From Plenodomus lindquistii (taxonomy: Eukaryota; Ascomycota; Dothideomycetes; Pleosporales; Leptosphaeriaceae): 64,000 nucleotides of DNA. Of the stretch, positions 9,385-21,452 are shown in pieces; the stretch's first letter is position 1, and every line of letters begins with the position of its first letter. The DNA is taken from assembly GCA_025504975.1 (NCBI GenBank), contig JANUWI010000008.1, forward strand, positions 62,001-126,000, read 5' to 3'. A program made the position numbers and the translations under genes. The notes beneath the pieces are model-generated. The model saw only the letters and a program-made list of their open reading frames with translations. It had not been told where the DNA came from and did no database searches.

Positions 9385-12300
9385 ATGTCTCGAATGATGG
9401 GGCCGCCGACGCTGCCAGTTGCGCGTCCTGCCATGCGATTGACAGTCCAAGTTCTGCCACTGGCCGCCGAGCACGCACATGGCCCGTTGCGCGCGCAAGC
9501 CATGGCCGACATGAAGGGCAGGAAGTTTGCGCTGCCAGTCCAATTGCAACACACGTTTCGCCAAGTTTGGGATCAGATCGAGACGCGGTACAAGAAGAAT
9601 TATCTGAGCCCCCAGCAAGCATCGTAAGTCGAGTCCACGACGATGCGCATATCAAGTGTTGATAAATTACAGCGCATTCACCATCTACAAGCTCCAGGAT
9701 GCCTACGACTGCGACCTGGATGTCGACGACACGGTTGAGTCCATCTTCGCAGGCGAGACAGACCCGACCATGCGCATGATCAAAGTCGTGCCCTCGTTTA
9801 CCCACCGCGACTTTTCCGTGCCCGTCACCTCCAACCTTCGCCCCGCCTCTGCACAAAAACGCGCACAAGGCGCCGTCGGAGAGCGCGCAAACAAGAGACG
9901 ACGCATAGAGCAGTCGCAGCTCCACGACATACGCGAGGAGTCGAATCCGCTGCGCGACCAGCCAATGCCCACCACCGAGTCTGAGCACAGCGGAGAAGAC
10001 ACCTCAGACGACGCAATCAACGGTGCACACGCTCCGAACCGCTCATCGAGGTCACACACGGGAGGATCGCTGGTCTATGTCAACGGCGGCCAGACTGGAG
10101 AGGCTGAGTTTGGGCCCAGCGTCAAGGAAGAGTCCCCAGAGCTGGGACTCCCGCCTCGCCAACCCACCCCTGAAGTCGCAAGAGTGGCGCCTATTGTCCG
10201 AAAGCCGTCTGTAACTGCCCGGAAGGAGACACCGCGAAAGCCACGACCGAAGAAGGCTGTAGCGCGATCAAGTACGCCTCATCGATCCCTATCTGTAGTG
10301 CCACAGACACAAGAAAAGACACCAGTCCTAGAGACACAAGAAAAACCACCCCCCCCGCAAGATACCCTCCAACAAGTCGAAGACGTAACTCACAGCGACA
10401 ATGCCCTTCCGCAGCCAGACGACGAACCGGAGCCATTGATCGATACAGCCACCGACGCTGCCATACTTCGATCACCAGAGTCAACGCCGTCGCAAAATCA
10501 GCATGTTTCCTCTCGAGAAGTGTCAAAACGAAGAGACATTTACGATGTACCAAGCTCTCCAGAGTTCGTTGCTCAGAAAACAAGGCCAAAAATGAAGATA
10601 GCAACATATGGCCGCTCACCCAAGGCGATACAGAATGAGGTCGACCTGATCAACAGCTCCCGGAGGCTCTCCGCACAAGCTCAGCAACGTACCCCTGCTC
10701 AAAGACGCCCTACTCGTACGCTGCTGGACAAGGCTCACGCATTCCGATTACCTCACAGTGACGAGATCGAGTCCACGCCGCAAGAAGAGGACGCTCTGAA
10801 AAGCTCAAATGGGCCACAGAACGGTGTTGCAACTCCAGCCAAAGCAACGCCAGTGAAAACTCCCAAGCCCGGTGATCTCAAGAGACCAACTGTGGCTCTA
10901 CAGTCCATAGGCAAGCCTCTCAAGGCATCCCCAGCTAAAGGCTCTCCGCGAAGCATGGTGGGACCTGTGGATAAAGGCACACCGCACATCATTGACCCTG
11001 CAGTGCGAGCAAGAATAGAAAGTCCGCGACAGCAAACATCATCTCCGCTGGTTCCAAAACCCCAGGCTCCGCGTCAAAGCTCTGTTCGGTCCAGTGCAAG
11101 CGCGCAGTCATCACGTGCGCCAGAGTCTCCTTCGCTCAACCATCAGACGACCACTGCGGAGCCTGCGACGGCAACTGAAGAGGCGAGATCGATTGATAAA
11201 GTAGAGTCTTTCCACCCACGAACGGTCACGCCGACGATTGCCCGATTATCTACTCAACCCTCTGTATCCCGCGCTACGCCCCAGAAGACTCCTATACCCC
11301 TTCCCGCAAACGTGAGAACTACGCTATCCAAGAGTACGCCAACGCCGAGTAACGGCACAACAAGTGATGCAGAGGGCTTTAAGAAGCCTGCTCTCAAACA
11401 ACACAGTTCGGCATCAGATAGTGCGACAAAATCACTTGCGCGGGGACCAGCAAAAGCGAAAGAGATTAAGATCACGGCAGGCCTAACGTCAGAAACACCC
11501 AAGAAGCGGGGTCGCCCGAAAAAGGAGCCTATTGCCAAACCTGCAGGCATCGAGAACACCCCAGCACCGAAGAAGCGTGGTCGTCCACCAAAGAGTGCCA
11601 CAATTTCATCAGCAGCAGCACCAGAACCCGCTGCCAAATCTGACAGCGTTGAGCGTGCGCAAGTGGAGGCAGCAAACGGGACTTCTCCAAAGTCGAGCTC
11701 GCAGACTCAGCACAAAAGTGACGCCATTGTAATTTCAAGTGCTGAACCGGAATCTTCCGACTACGACGAGGAAGAAGAGGTATCTCAAGATGCGCCAGGA
11801 CCAGCCACAAATGGCGTTAGCGCTCATGATGAACCGCAATCAAACGCTGGAGACCTTGCACGTCAACCACAAAGAGCATCCCAGGATGACGTGGAGCCTT
11901 CGGAGAGCAACGGGGAGCCTCAGGCCCCCGTACAGGAAGAGGTTTCGCGGAAATCGCCAGTCAACGGTGCGGAGTCTTCAGAACAGCCCAAAAGTACACA
12001 GAAGACAACACCCTGGAATACCGACTCTTGGAACTTTGGAAACATTGCTGCAGCTAACGGACCTGCAAAGGAACCCTTGAGCAACCAAGAAGCAAATGCA
12101 CACATAACATCCTCTTCCCACGCATTGTGGAATGGCAATATGGAAATCACGCCTGAAAACGGCTCAGCCCGCGAAGAGGAAAACAAGTCACAGTCCGCCA
12201 GTCCCGCAGCATCAAATCGCTCCTCCCCAGCACTTACCCGTCGACCCGCGCGCTTCCTCAGCCACTCCCCCACACTCGAAGGCTCTGATGCTGAGGAAGA

Positions 12301-12952
12301 TGAGTCCGAAGAAGCATCCGCCTCGCCCTCCAAAGCCACAACACCACAAGTTGCTGCTGCTGATGAGGCGAGCGACAGTGACAGCGACAGCGACAGCAAC
12401 AGCGATTCCTCCTCCTCTTCCGAGTCCGACACCGAAATGCCAGACGCACCTCAATCCCAACCCCAACCATCTACCCAAAACCTCGCCTCCTCCCCACCAC
12501 AACCCCTCACACAGGTCCCAAAATCAACCCCCATGGTCCCCGAAACAAGCCAGCCCACACCCTCTGAACCACGCACCTCGCAAATCTACCAAAAAACGCC
12601 CATCCCCTTACCACCGAGTAGTCAAATCCCGTCAACAGCCACACCCACCCTCGCTCGTCGCACCACTGCGAAACCTCCAGCATCAAAAACAAATACACCC
12701 CAAAGACCGCCCATACGACCGCACAACAGCCGGTTTAGCGGACTAAAAGATCAACTCGATGTTGTGAATCGGTTGACGAGTAAGAATGGCAAGATGGGTG
12801 CGCCGTTGGATGTAAGAACCATGGATTTGCAGAAGTTGGTAGCGCCGAAGAAGAAGCCTGTTGTTGGGGGGATTGGGGTTGGGTTGTTGGGGAGGGAAGA
12901 GAGTAGTGATGATGAGGAGGAGGAGAGTGAGAGTAGTAGTGATAGTGATTGA
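9385..12952 (+). CDS. Net1/Dnt1-like nucleolar protein (Cdc14-binding N-terminal domain type)
   Basis: Exons 9385-9623 and 9673-12952 encode 1172 residues; the 49-nt intron starts GTAAGT and ends TACAG. The N-terminal 130 residues resemble the domain shared by yeast Net1/Tof2 and fission-yeast Dnt1, nucleolar proteins that restrain the Cdc14-type phosphatase and affect rDNA silencing and mitotic exit. Just after it is a basic KRRR signal. The rest is low complexity, rich in Ser, Pro, Thr and Lys with many SP/TP sites expected to be kinase targets. Two AT-hook-like motifs lie near residues 689 and 712 (KKRGRPKK, KKRGRPPK), followed by acidic Asp/Ser runs near 980-1000 and a basic then acidic tail. 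Family assignment rests on the N-terminus and architecture; role in phosphatase control is inferred. Confidence 0.7.
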
Positions 12953-13824
12953 GGCTTGGGTGGCTGGTATAGTTGGGGGATGTCTGGAGGTGGGTTGGAT
13001 GGATGGGATGGTGACGGAAGAGAATTCTGGAGTTGCGTATGTACATCGGGTACAATTGGTTTGATCAAATAATGGGTACGTACGTACACTCGCCATGTCT
13101 AGTCTAGTGCGAGATACATGTTTATGCATGCTTATATTATACCACGGGCAAAGCATGCCATAGCCATAGCGCACCAACCATGTACCACTTTCCAGCATCT
13201 TCTCAATCTTCTGACCCCTACCTAGTATCCGAATTGTGTTTGACACTCTACACTCTACACTTTTCCCCCCTTTGATCCCTCACATGTGCATTATCCGATT
13301 TTTTTTTTCTTTCCCAAAACCCTTTATAATTGTATAGTTGTATAGTTAGTTCGTGTTCATAAAGACGTTAAACATACCACCCCACCCGTTTACATCTATG
13401 CTAGACTGTTTGACTTTAACACTTGAATGGGGCCTAGAGTGTGGTTTACAGTACTATACTATCCTGGCTGTTCCTATACGTTTCCCTTCGAACAGGGGTT
13501 GAATTGAGCCAAGTAAAGTAGGACAAGTTAATTTGAGGTGAATTAAGGTAGCTCGAGTTGCGTTGAGTATTCAGGTAGGTAGATAGTGGAAATTAAAATG
13601 GCAAGGAGGCAGACAGTGATGATGTAGAGTAAAGTAGGTAGAGTAGAAGTAGTTTAGGATTTCCCCCTGGGTATGGTATGCGTGTGATATATTCTCACGC
13701 ATTTAACAGACAGATAGACAGACACACGTACACACAAAGTGACCGAAGCGAAAGAAGTAGAGGGTGTAAATGGATAAATGAGTGAATACATTGTCATTTG
13801 CCATCACCATCGTTGTTGTCACTA

Positions 13825-13910
13825 CATCCCCCCCATCCCATCCCATCCCAGTTCATCCTCTCATCTCATCTCATCCTCTCCACTCTCCAACCAACCAACC
13901 AACCCTACAT
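13825..13910. repeat. Cluster of CCCAT, TCTCA and CCAA microsatellites
   Basis: Consecutive short arrays of CCCAT-like, CTCAT-like and CCAA units follow each other within about 85 bases. All are pyrimidine-rich on the plus strand. Confidence 0.8.
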
Positions 13911-14117
13911 ACCTAGCATACGTCCACCGCATCGCATTGCACTATCCACCCAAATAAATCCCAAAGAAGAAAAAGAATTTGCAATTGCGCTTACTTGCGC
14001 CTATTGTGGCTCCGCTATTGGCAGACGAAACGCGAGGGGGTATGTGCAAGTTATCCAAGATCAAAATAAAGAAGAAAGGACGATCCACGCCAGACTAAAG
14101 AAGCACGATATGTGCTG

Positions 14118-14144
14118 GAAGAAGAAGAAGAAGAAGAAGAAGAA
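14118..14144. repeat. (GAA)9 microsatellite
   Basis: Nine uninterrupted GAA units lie in the intergenic stretch just beyond the 3' end of the RhoGAP gene. Confidence 0.9.
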
Positions 14145-14213
14145 GGGGAAAGGCCCGGGGGGAATGTGGCAGACTCGCTTGCGAGGGAAGGCCAGGTCAG
14201 ACATCTGATCCAT

Positions 14214-14236
14214 TCCAGTCCAGTCCAGTCCAGTCC
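14214..14236. repeat. CCAGT pentamer microsatellite
   Basis: A pentanucleotide CCAGT is repeated more than four times without interruption, followed by a C-rich run. Confidence 0.85.
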
Positions 14237-14326
14237 AAGCCCCCACCCCCACCCCATCGCAGAAACAACCAAAATTGGTATCCTCCATTCCCACCAACCG
14301 CCTCAAAAGTCGACACTTTGCTCCAA

Positions 14327-15553
14327 TCAATCAAAAGCAGTCTCCTCACGAACCATCAACGGATTCCCCCTCGCACTCCCATCACCCATCCTTTGTCCCT
14401 GTCCCGCGCCATTATTCCCTCCATGTCTACCCATACCCATCAACAACATGCCCGACTCCCTTCTTCTTTGTCTCTGTTCCTTTACCGTGCCACTCTGTAC
14501 AGCGCCGTTGAGACTGCCATAGCCGTCGGGTTGTTGGTACGGCTGTTGTTCGTAGGCTGGTGTGTCGTATGAGGGGCGCAGGGGGATGAAGCCACTGGGT
14601 GCGGGCTCGTAGGAGGGGGGTTGTGATTGCTGCTGCTGCTGCTGCTGCTGATATTGTTGGTATTGTTGTTGTTGTTGCTGCTGCTGGGGGTGTTGCAAAA
14701 GCTGTGGGGGTTGGGGTGGGGGGTAGTTGGGTGTGGAGCTGGGTTGGTAGGTGGGTCTGTCGAAACGTTGCTGGAATGTGGTTTCGTTGTAGGCGGGTGT
14801 GGGGAGGTCGGAAAACATTTGTCGGCGTGGTGAGCGGATCGCTTCGTCGCCGAGATGTGTTGTGCCGTTGCGGAGTTCGTGAATGGGGGAGCTTGCTTCG
14901 TCGAGGGCGGCGCCGAAGATGTCGGAGAAGTCGGTGAGAAAGAAGGATATCAGTGGCGCGGGGATGTTGAGGGTAGGTGCGAAGACGATGCCGACGTTGC
15001 GCACAGTCATCTTGTTGACGCTGGAGTTGTCGACAATCTCGATTAGGAAGGAGGACATTTGACGGAGAAGTTCAAAGTTTGCGTTGGGAAGCTTGTGTAC
15101 GAGTACGTTGAAGGTTTGGACCTTCTTACTGCGTTCATCCATATCTGTCGTCATGTTAGCAGAGATTCGAGCACGATTCGAGCAAGACAAGACTTACCAA
15201 GAACCTTGAGGAAGTCAAGATGCAGTTCTCGTGTCAGAATAGAAGACGGCAGTTCCCTCAGGTACAACTTGAGCAACGACGCAACAGCATGGACATCGTA
15301 GTACTGGCCATCCAGCAGCTTGATATCTCCCTCAGTGTTGAAGCGATCTCTCAGTCCCTTGATCACAATGTTCGACCCACTAAGCCTGAAAATGCCCTCT
15401 TCGCTGGTTGCTCCCTTGGCTTTGAGATACTCCAAAGACCTGTAGACCACCGCTGGCAGCATAATGTTGACTCCAATAGGCTGTGAGAATTCAACAGCCT
15501 CTTGCAAGGGTATCCCAAATATGCTACGACTGCCGAGTTGTATTCGCTGCTGT

Positions 15554-15584
<31 letters not shown>

Positions 15585-18500
15585 CTACAACAGGCTGTAA
15601 TTGATTGCTAGACTGAACGGGCGCAAGATCTGATGAGCCGCCCCGACCTCTGAAGCCGAAGATGCTGCGTTTCTTGTCCTTCACAGTCGTAGGGCCGGCG
15701 TTCACTGTCAGCTTGTTTCCCCAAGTTTCCGAGTCACGAATGGGGGTTCCATTGCTCGGTGCTGAAATGGCAGGGTAGTGGCCAAGACTGTCTTGCGAAA
15801 ACGATGCACTCTTGGGCGATCCCTTGGTCGGCTTTTGTCCCATCACATCCCGGTGGGCTGGTCCACGGATTGGTGCTTCTGCTGCCACAGTATCGTCGTA
15901 GCTGAGACCTTGCAATCGATCTGGCTTCTCGAATTCCGGACTTTCTCGTGGTTGGGATCGAAAGGAGTCCTGGCTGGGCTGATGCTTCTGCAGTCGGGCC
16001 ACGGTAGGCACTTGTATCTCAATTGGAGATGAATCGTCCGGCATGTCCACATGTTGTAGGAGAGCATCCACCCACGCATCTCGCTCTTCGTCATTCTCTG
16101 CGCACAATACGTGTCGCACAAGACTTGAAGAGTCCTTGCGCTTTGGCTCCAAAATCAAAAAGGCATGGCGGTACTGGTTGTCTTCTGAGTCGTCTCGTCG
16201 TTGCGGTGATTGGCTCGACTGCTGTTGGGATTGCTTTCCAATTTGCGCATTGTTTAGCTTGATCGTGCCCAGATGCGCACCACCCTCGCTCTCATAATAC
16301 CTAAACTCCGGTCCGTCAAGCACGAAAAATCTTGCTTTCCAGCCGCCAAAGTTTTTGCCACGCTTGGTGAGGTATCCTTCCTTCCTTTGTCGCATCTTGG
16401 GCATAGAGACGCTCGGACCCACAGTCGGCTCTGTGGCAGGAGCCAATCTATCCCCAGACTGCGCCCCAATGACATCGCTCGAGAGATACTCGCACACAAT
16501 CTTTGCCGTCTGTTCGTTCATTGGAGTTTCGAGAACAGTGTCGAAGTACTGGTTCAGTGCTATCCGTCGAGCGTCTATTCTGGCAGGTGCATGGCCGCCA
16601 AACAAAGCCCGCTCAGGAAGTCGTCCCTGGAAATCGCACAAAGACTTGAGCTGCGTGTCCAAAGTCGGCAACGTGGCGATTGTCTTTTCTACACGCCATA
16701 ACTGCTTGTTGTCGGAGCGAGCGTAGATGGCAAGAATGAAGACTGGGTCCTCCTCCCGTGGACTCGGTGCCAGCATACTAAGGCGGGACGGTCGCAGACG
16801 TGACGAGAAGACTTTGACTTCAATAGAAGGTAACGCATTGGGGGGCAGCAACAAGCCTGGATACTGCTCAGACTCTAGACCTCGGTAGACATGTTCAGCA
16901 TCTGGGACTTCGTCAAAGGTGGGACTGCTGTTTGTTGAATCTGGACTAGGCTGAGCGCCAGGAACCCGGAGAAGACTTGACGATGCATTGTTGTTTGATC
17001 CTTTCGATGTCTGCGACTGGTACGACTGAGGTGTATACGGGCCAGTTTGATTTGGCTTCGGTAGCATCTGCGCTGCGTTTTGGGCGATGGCACTAGGCGA
17101 CATGGGTGGAGATGCTAACGTCGATTTGGGATGTCTTGGCAACGGCGACCCAAGTGGTCTATCTGTGGGGCGGGGACTAGAGGGAAGGCCCGGACTCAAC
17201 ATGGGCGATCCGACGGATGCGACGCTCCGGTTTGCCATCATGGAGGTGTCTGAGTTTGTTGGACTTAGGAGGGCGTTGAGAGAGGTTGCTGGTGGATGGC
17301 GGGGCGACAGGGGAAGCCCAGTATATTGGCGGGGTGAAAGAGGGACCGCAGCCACGGCTTCTTGGTCGCTTACCGGGTCTTCTGCTGCGGGTGAGGTTAC
17401 GTTGCTCTTGCTCCCGCTCTTCTGCTTCTTCGACTTGCTCCGAGCATCCTCCTCTTTCATATAGAGGGCTTCTCGGACACGGTCGTCCTCCTCACGCGTC
17501 TTCCGCCTCCCGCGCTGCTCGATAATGGGAATTTCATCCACTTCCAGAGTGTCATCGTAGTCGGAATCGGCACCGTCTCCGTGGACGGCCTGGTGGAGGT
17601 GTGCGCTGGTGGTCATGGGCTTGGACAAGTTGAGAGGCGCTGGTGGGGCCTTTCGTAATGGCGGTAGAGCCTTGCGCGGAGGTGTTTCGAAGCCGTCGCC
17701 GCCCAATACTGGTGTTGCCTGGGTCAGCGACAGTTGGGGCGCCTGTAGATGAGCGTCTGCATGCTCCGACGAGGGCTCGACAGTGCTTTGTGGTGGTGGA
17801 GTGGTGGGTTTTGCAGGTGGTTCCAGGATTTGAGGAGTCTGACGAAATTCTGACAAGGCAGCGTCAAGCCCAAGCCCCCTGCTCGCAGCCTGGAGAGGCT
17901 GCTCGTGGCAGTCTGCGGGCGAGTTGACATTGGAGGTGGGGTTCGAGGCGGTTTGTGTCTCGGAGGAGCGTGAGGGCGACTGAGCCAATTGCGAGTCGGG
18001 CACCAGACGTGGCGCAGGATGCTGTTGTGTCAGCGGGGAAGTCTTGTACTCGGCGGCGCGGTGGTCTGCCGTGCTGGCGGGGTCCTCTGGCCGCTCGCTC
18101 AGCGCGGGCGAGGGCGACTGGCTGTCTTCGCGCTCCACGGTCGAGGCGAAGGTGTCTGACCGCTGGAGGGCGCCCGGCCCTGGCGCCACCTGCTCGGCGT
18201 ACTCCTTCATCTTGCGGCGGTAGCGGTCCTTGTCCTTGAGGGCGCGCTCCAGGTCCTTTTGCAGGCCAATGACCATGGCGCGCTGCTTCTCCACTAAGCG
18301 CCATAGCTGGGCATTGTGGTTGGCGGTGCTCTGCTTCTCCTTCCACATGGCCACGAGGGCGGCTTCGGGAGAGCCTGCCGCCGCGATCAGGCGCGACATG
18401 TCGGGGGGGTTGGCGGTGGTGGTGTCCTGCGACGACTTGGTCGAGTGGGCGGGCCGCATCTTGTTGTGCGAGGCGCTCGACGACAGCGACGAGGCGGCCG

Positions 18501-18822
18501 AATCTATCGAGGGGGTGCGCGCGCTCGGCCTGCTGGGGGGCGGAGGCATGGCCACGGCGGGCGGCGAGGGAGGGGAGAGGGCGGGCGACGAGGCGTGTCG
18601 GAGTTGGGCATACGCGGACGGCCGGGCGGGCTGCGAGGTTGAGGTTGTGGTTGTGGGCGTGGCCGTGGCCGTGGCCGTGCTGGAGGGCAGCGGCGTGGGC
18701 TTGGGCTGGCGCACGTGGGTGCTGGAGAGGGAGCGAGGAGGGTGGGAGAGCGAGTGGGCGTGGGCGTGGGCGTGGGCGTGGGCGTGGGCGTGGGTTGCGT
18801 GGTGCATTGCAGCGTCGGCCAT
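14327..18822 (-). CDS. Bem3-like RhoGAP with PX and PH domains
   Basis: Exons 18822-15198 and 15144-14327, joined over a 53-nt intron (GTAAGT, branch GCTAAC, GACAG), encode 1480 residues. Order: a His-Ala repeat right after the start; a coiled coil about 175-212; long Ser/Pro-rich linkers; a PX domain from about 665 (phosphoinositide binding); a PH domain from about 813 (KEGYLTKRG, then the GWKARFFVL strand); polyQ near 1093; a RhoGAP domain about 1100-1280 with the arginine-finger motif GIFRLSGS; then a Gln/Pro-rich tail with two more polyQ tracts. PX-PH-RhoGAP is the layout of yeast Bem3, which switches off Cdc42 at polarity sites. I chose ATG 18822 because it opens the low-complexity N-terminus; an in-frame upstream ATG would add 53 poorly supported residues. 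Confidence 0.9.
14629..14692 (-). repeat. CAG-rich polyglutamine tracts in the RhoGAP tail
   Basis: Two runs of CTG/TTG triplets on the plus strand, separated by Tyr-coding ATA/GTA triplets, encode polyglutamine on the minus strand within the RhoGAP protein C-terminal tail. Confidence 0.9.
15548..15585 (-). repeat. CAG/CAA polyglutamine tract before the RhoGAP domain
   Basis: Consecutive CTG/TTG triplets on the plus strand encode about a dozen Gln residues directly before the RhoGAP domain, where they act as a linker from the PH side. Confidence 0.85.
18754..18795 (-). repeat. GTGGGC hexamer repeat coding (His-Ala)n
   Basis: About seven tandem GTGGGC hexamers encode alternating His-Ala on the minus strand, just after the start of the RhoGAP protein. 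Such hexamers are prone to length change, so protein length may vary between strains. Confidence 0.9.
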
Positions 18823-18947
18823 GCTGGGGTCGCTCTCGATCTTGGGGCTTGATGCAGCTAGCGCTATATCATGTCGAGGGTACTGTATACTAGATGTGTA
18901 TGTATTTATTACTATGCAGAGCACGCAACGAGAAATCAGCAGCACGC

Positions 18948-18975
18948 GCAGTGGGCAGTGGGCAGTGGGCAGTGG
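18948..18975. repeat. Tandem heptamer GCAGTGG x4
   Basis: Four perfect copies of the 7-mer GCAGTGG lie about 130 bases upstream of the RhoGAP start. Confidence 0.9.
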
Positions 18976-18980
18976 GCCCA

Positions 18981-19007
18981 TGACAATGTCATGTCATGTC
19001 ATTGTCA
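18981..19007. repeat. Short inverted repeat with TCATG repeats in the loop
   Basis: Arms TGACAATG and CATTGTCA (8 bp, perfect) flank an 11-base loop built of TCATG/ATGTC repeats. It sits upstream of the RhoGAP gene and could be a paired protein-binding site or a chance palindrome. Confidence 0.6.
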
Positions 19008-20912
19008 AAGAAGCCTCCCCAGGACGCGGTTGCTGCTCAATTGACTCGACCTGCCCCCCAGAGACAGCGCTCTCATAAGCCGCGAGTCTGCCCTTGGGGC
19101 CCTGTCAGGTTCGCTGGCGCTAGCCGTCAAATCGCCTGCACAGCGCACCGGCACCGCACCACGCGGCTACAGAGGAGAGGAACCTCCACATGGCTCTTGG
19201 GACGACTCACGACTCACGAGGCTAGGGCTAAGCCTGGAGCTAGAGCACTGTCAGGCACGCCGGCACAATCATTTGCCTGCTGAAACCTACGACGCCACTA
19301 CATAGTAGGTTACCATCGCTTCTTCTTTCCATCCCAACTTGGCCTGCATGCCCTCCAACGTCTAATCCACTCCCGTCCAACTGTATATACTCTATGCATC
19401 CAACTCTCCATTCACACCGAGAGTCGAGACATGCGGCCCATGGCAAAGCGGATGGATGCATTGTCGGCCCAAGTCTCTCGAGCGCATTGTCCCCATGATC
19501 GCCTCCGCAATGCTGCATGCAGTAGGTGCACATCGAGATGAAACTCAAGCGACACATCCTGGGCCCAGTCTCGTAGCCGTGGGCGCCAACCACCCTCCCT
19601 GCGCCGCTCATTGGCCCTCCCGTCGTGGCGTGCGCACTCCGCTATCCGCGTCGTGTCTTCTCGCTGGTGGTGCCAACCAGGCTTACCACTCAACCCCCAG
19701 GGCTCTACACTGCTCTATTGGCTCAGCCCTCATGTGCCCAACACACCTTCGACCGTCTGATGGTGTGTCGAAATTTTCACTCAGTCGTCCAGCGCTGTGG
19801 TGCCGTGATTACGAACAGCCTGGCTGCTGCTGACAATGCTGTCGCAACCCGCTTTGTCGGGGGTCCATTGGTCGAGGCGTTGATAAGCATTTGGACTGCA
19901 TGTCGTCGATCATCCAATGTGATTCGCACTGTGGACCTGCAGCCTGCACCTCGCTTGGCCACCGGCTCAATCTGCGATAGTCTTCGGAAACGCCATATGT
20001 CTCTGACATCGTACGACATTCGTTGCCACGTGATCACCGTCCGCTACAAGGAATGCTTTGCACTCTGCTGAAACACTGCTGTTCGAAGCGACGGGACGGG
20101 CAAATACAAAGCATACGAAGAAGCCTATGCAGGGGGCTGCGGACGGTTCCTTCGGCTAGCACGCAACCGTCATCGTGAACGGTGCGAGCATGCACTTCGG
20201 CCCTCCTTGCCAGGGGGAGATTGCGAGTGCGGGGAACGAGAAACACTCCTCTTGCTTTTTGGTTTGTATCGCCGTTCTGCAATACTAACATCGGGCGTAC
20301 TACCGACGGATACCTGATACTCGTGTTCGAGATCCTTGAATCAAAAGTTGTCCATGAATATCAGGATCGTGTTCACACATGTCACACTCACGGAGGAATC
20401 AGCGATACGCAGGGAGAGTCTGAGGCAGAAGCGATCTGCAGAAATAGCACATGCTGCTTGTGGAGGACCTCGGGACCTTGCCGTGCTCGAATTGGGCTCA
20501 TTGCAATTCATCAACCTGCGCACGTTGGTGAGACTTGTTGATCTATGTAAACTTTGATGGAGCGAAGATGCTGGCATTCAGAATGATTGACTATACAAGC
20601 GGTGGTCATAGCATCTCTTGCGTTCGATCATATCGTAACAGTTCCAGCAACGACTAATTGTGTGATCCAATTTAGACATCCGTCAGGTATGATCTACAAT
20701 TTGAAACCACACTGTACGCCATTTCCACTCTGCTGAAGAATGATTCAGACCTTGGCTCAATGATCGTTCTCCTCGTTCTCACATGACCTTGTCGGGTACA
20801 CAAGTGTCCTCTGCTTTTGACCATGTCAAATTGAGTTGTAGAAACATTGTCTTGAACTCCCTCCATGCTTGTATGCTGTACAGTATGGTACACCAACTGA
20901 CTCTCATCCTCC

Positions 20913-21452
20913 CTACACCGACACCCGTCCAGTGCCACCACGCTCAATCTTGTTCAATCGTCGAGCGGTTGTAATCTAGCATACAATTAGCACAAGTCCA
21001 TCCACCACGGACACCTATCCCAACATACCTGTGTTCTTGTCCTCTGTCCTCGAACCGGCAATCCCATGGCATGCCGCCTTCCTCTATACGTGCCCATATC
21101 CCTCAACCGTCCTATATCCTGCTGCACCTGCCGCCGCAGATCATTTTCAATCTTCATATTTGTGAGTTCTTCCGTCAATTCCAGCACCGTCGAGTTCTTC
21201 AGCGCCCCGACTTTCTGCCACGGATGGATGTAGAATTTGGCCATGATCTTTTGCGACACCTTGGGACCGATGCCGAAGAAGGACTCGAGGGAGCGCTGTG
21301 CACCAGACGCATTAGCTATTGTCGCGCAGTCGAATGCAATACCGGGCGCATACTTTGACGAGCGTCGCCTCAGTGAAGCTGAAACCGTTGATAAACACCT
21401 GGGGCGCACATTAGCTCTATCCTTGACGCTTTCCACTTGCCAGACTCACCAT
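20913..21452 (-). CDS. Mitochondrial small-subunit ribosomal protein uS13m
   Basis: Four exons (21452-21450, 21398-21354, 21295-21029, 20975-20913) encode 125 residues. The first exon is the ATG codon alone, followed by a 51-nt GTGAGT intron; the other introns are 58 and 53 nt. The product starts MVFINGFSF, has the S13 helix-two-turn-helix segment FFGIGPKVSQKI, the LPVRGQRTRTQ motif and the conserved TARRLNKIERGG close to its C-terminus, all diagnostic for uS13 (Sws2 in yeast). It sits in the head of the mitoribosomal small subunit and contacts tRNA. Its length is typical for the mitochondrial form. It is divergent from the cyclophilin gene, with 290 bases between the starts. Confidence 0.93.

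Larger units (their letters stand above)
12953..14326. other. Convergent intergenic region rich in microsatellites
   Basis: This lies between the stops of two convergent genes. It holds 3' flanks and many simple repeats (separate entries). No coding frame here has a motif or plausible composition; frames across the repeats are repeat translations. Confidence 0.6.
18823..20912. other. Intergenic, about 2.1 kb, no gene recognised
   Basis: This holds the RhoGAP gene promoter and the 3' flank of uS13m. Several 60-150-residue frames exist on both strands, but none has a motif, splice structure or plausible composition. Two small repeats are listed separately. Confidence 0.5.

Noticed and set aside
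9326..9988. 220-codon open frame on minus
   Set aside because: It overlaps both exons and the start of the Net1/Dnt1-like gene in antisense and has no motif.
12132..12746. 204-codon Pro/His-rich frame on plus
   Set aside because: It is a shifted frame of the low-complexity C-terminus of the Net1/Dnt1-like gene.
18823..18981. Longer N-terminus for the RhoGAP protein
   Set aside because: An in-frame ATG at 18981 would add 53 residues, but they run through the GCAGTGG heptamer repeat and look like leader sequence, so the ATG at 18822 was preferred.
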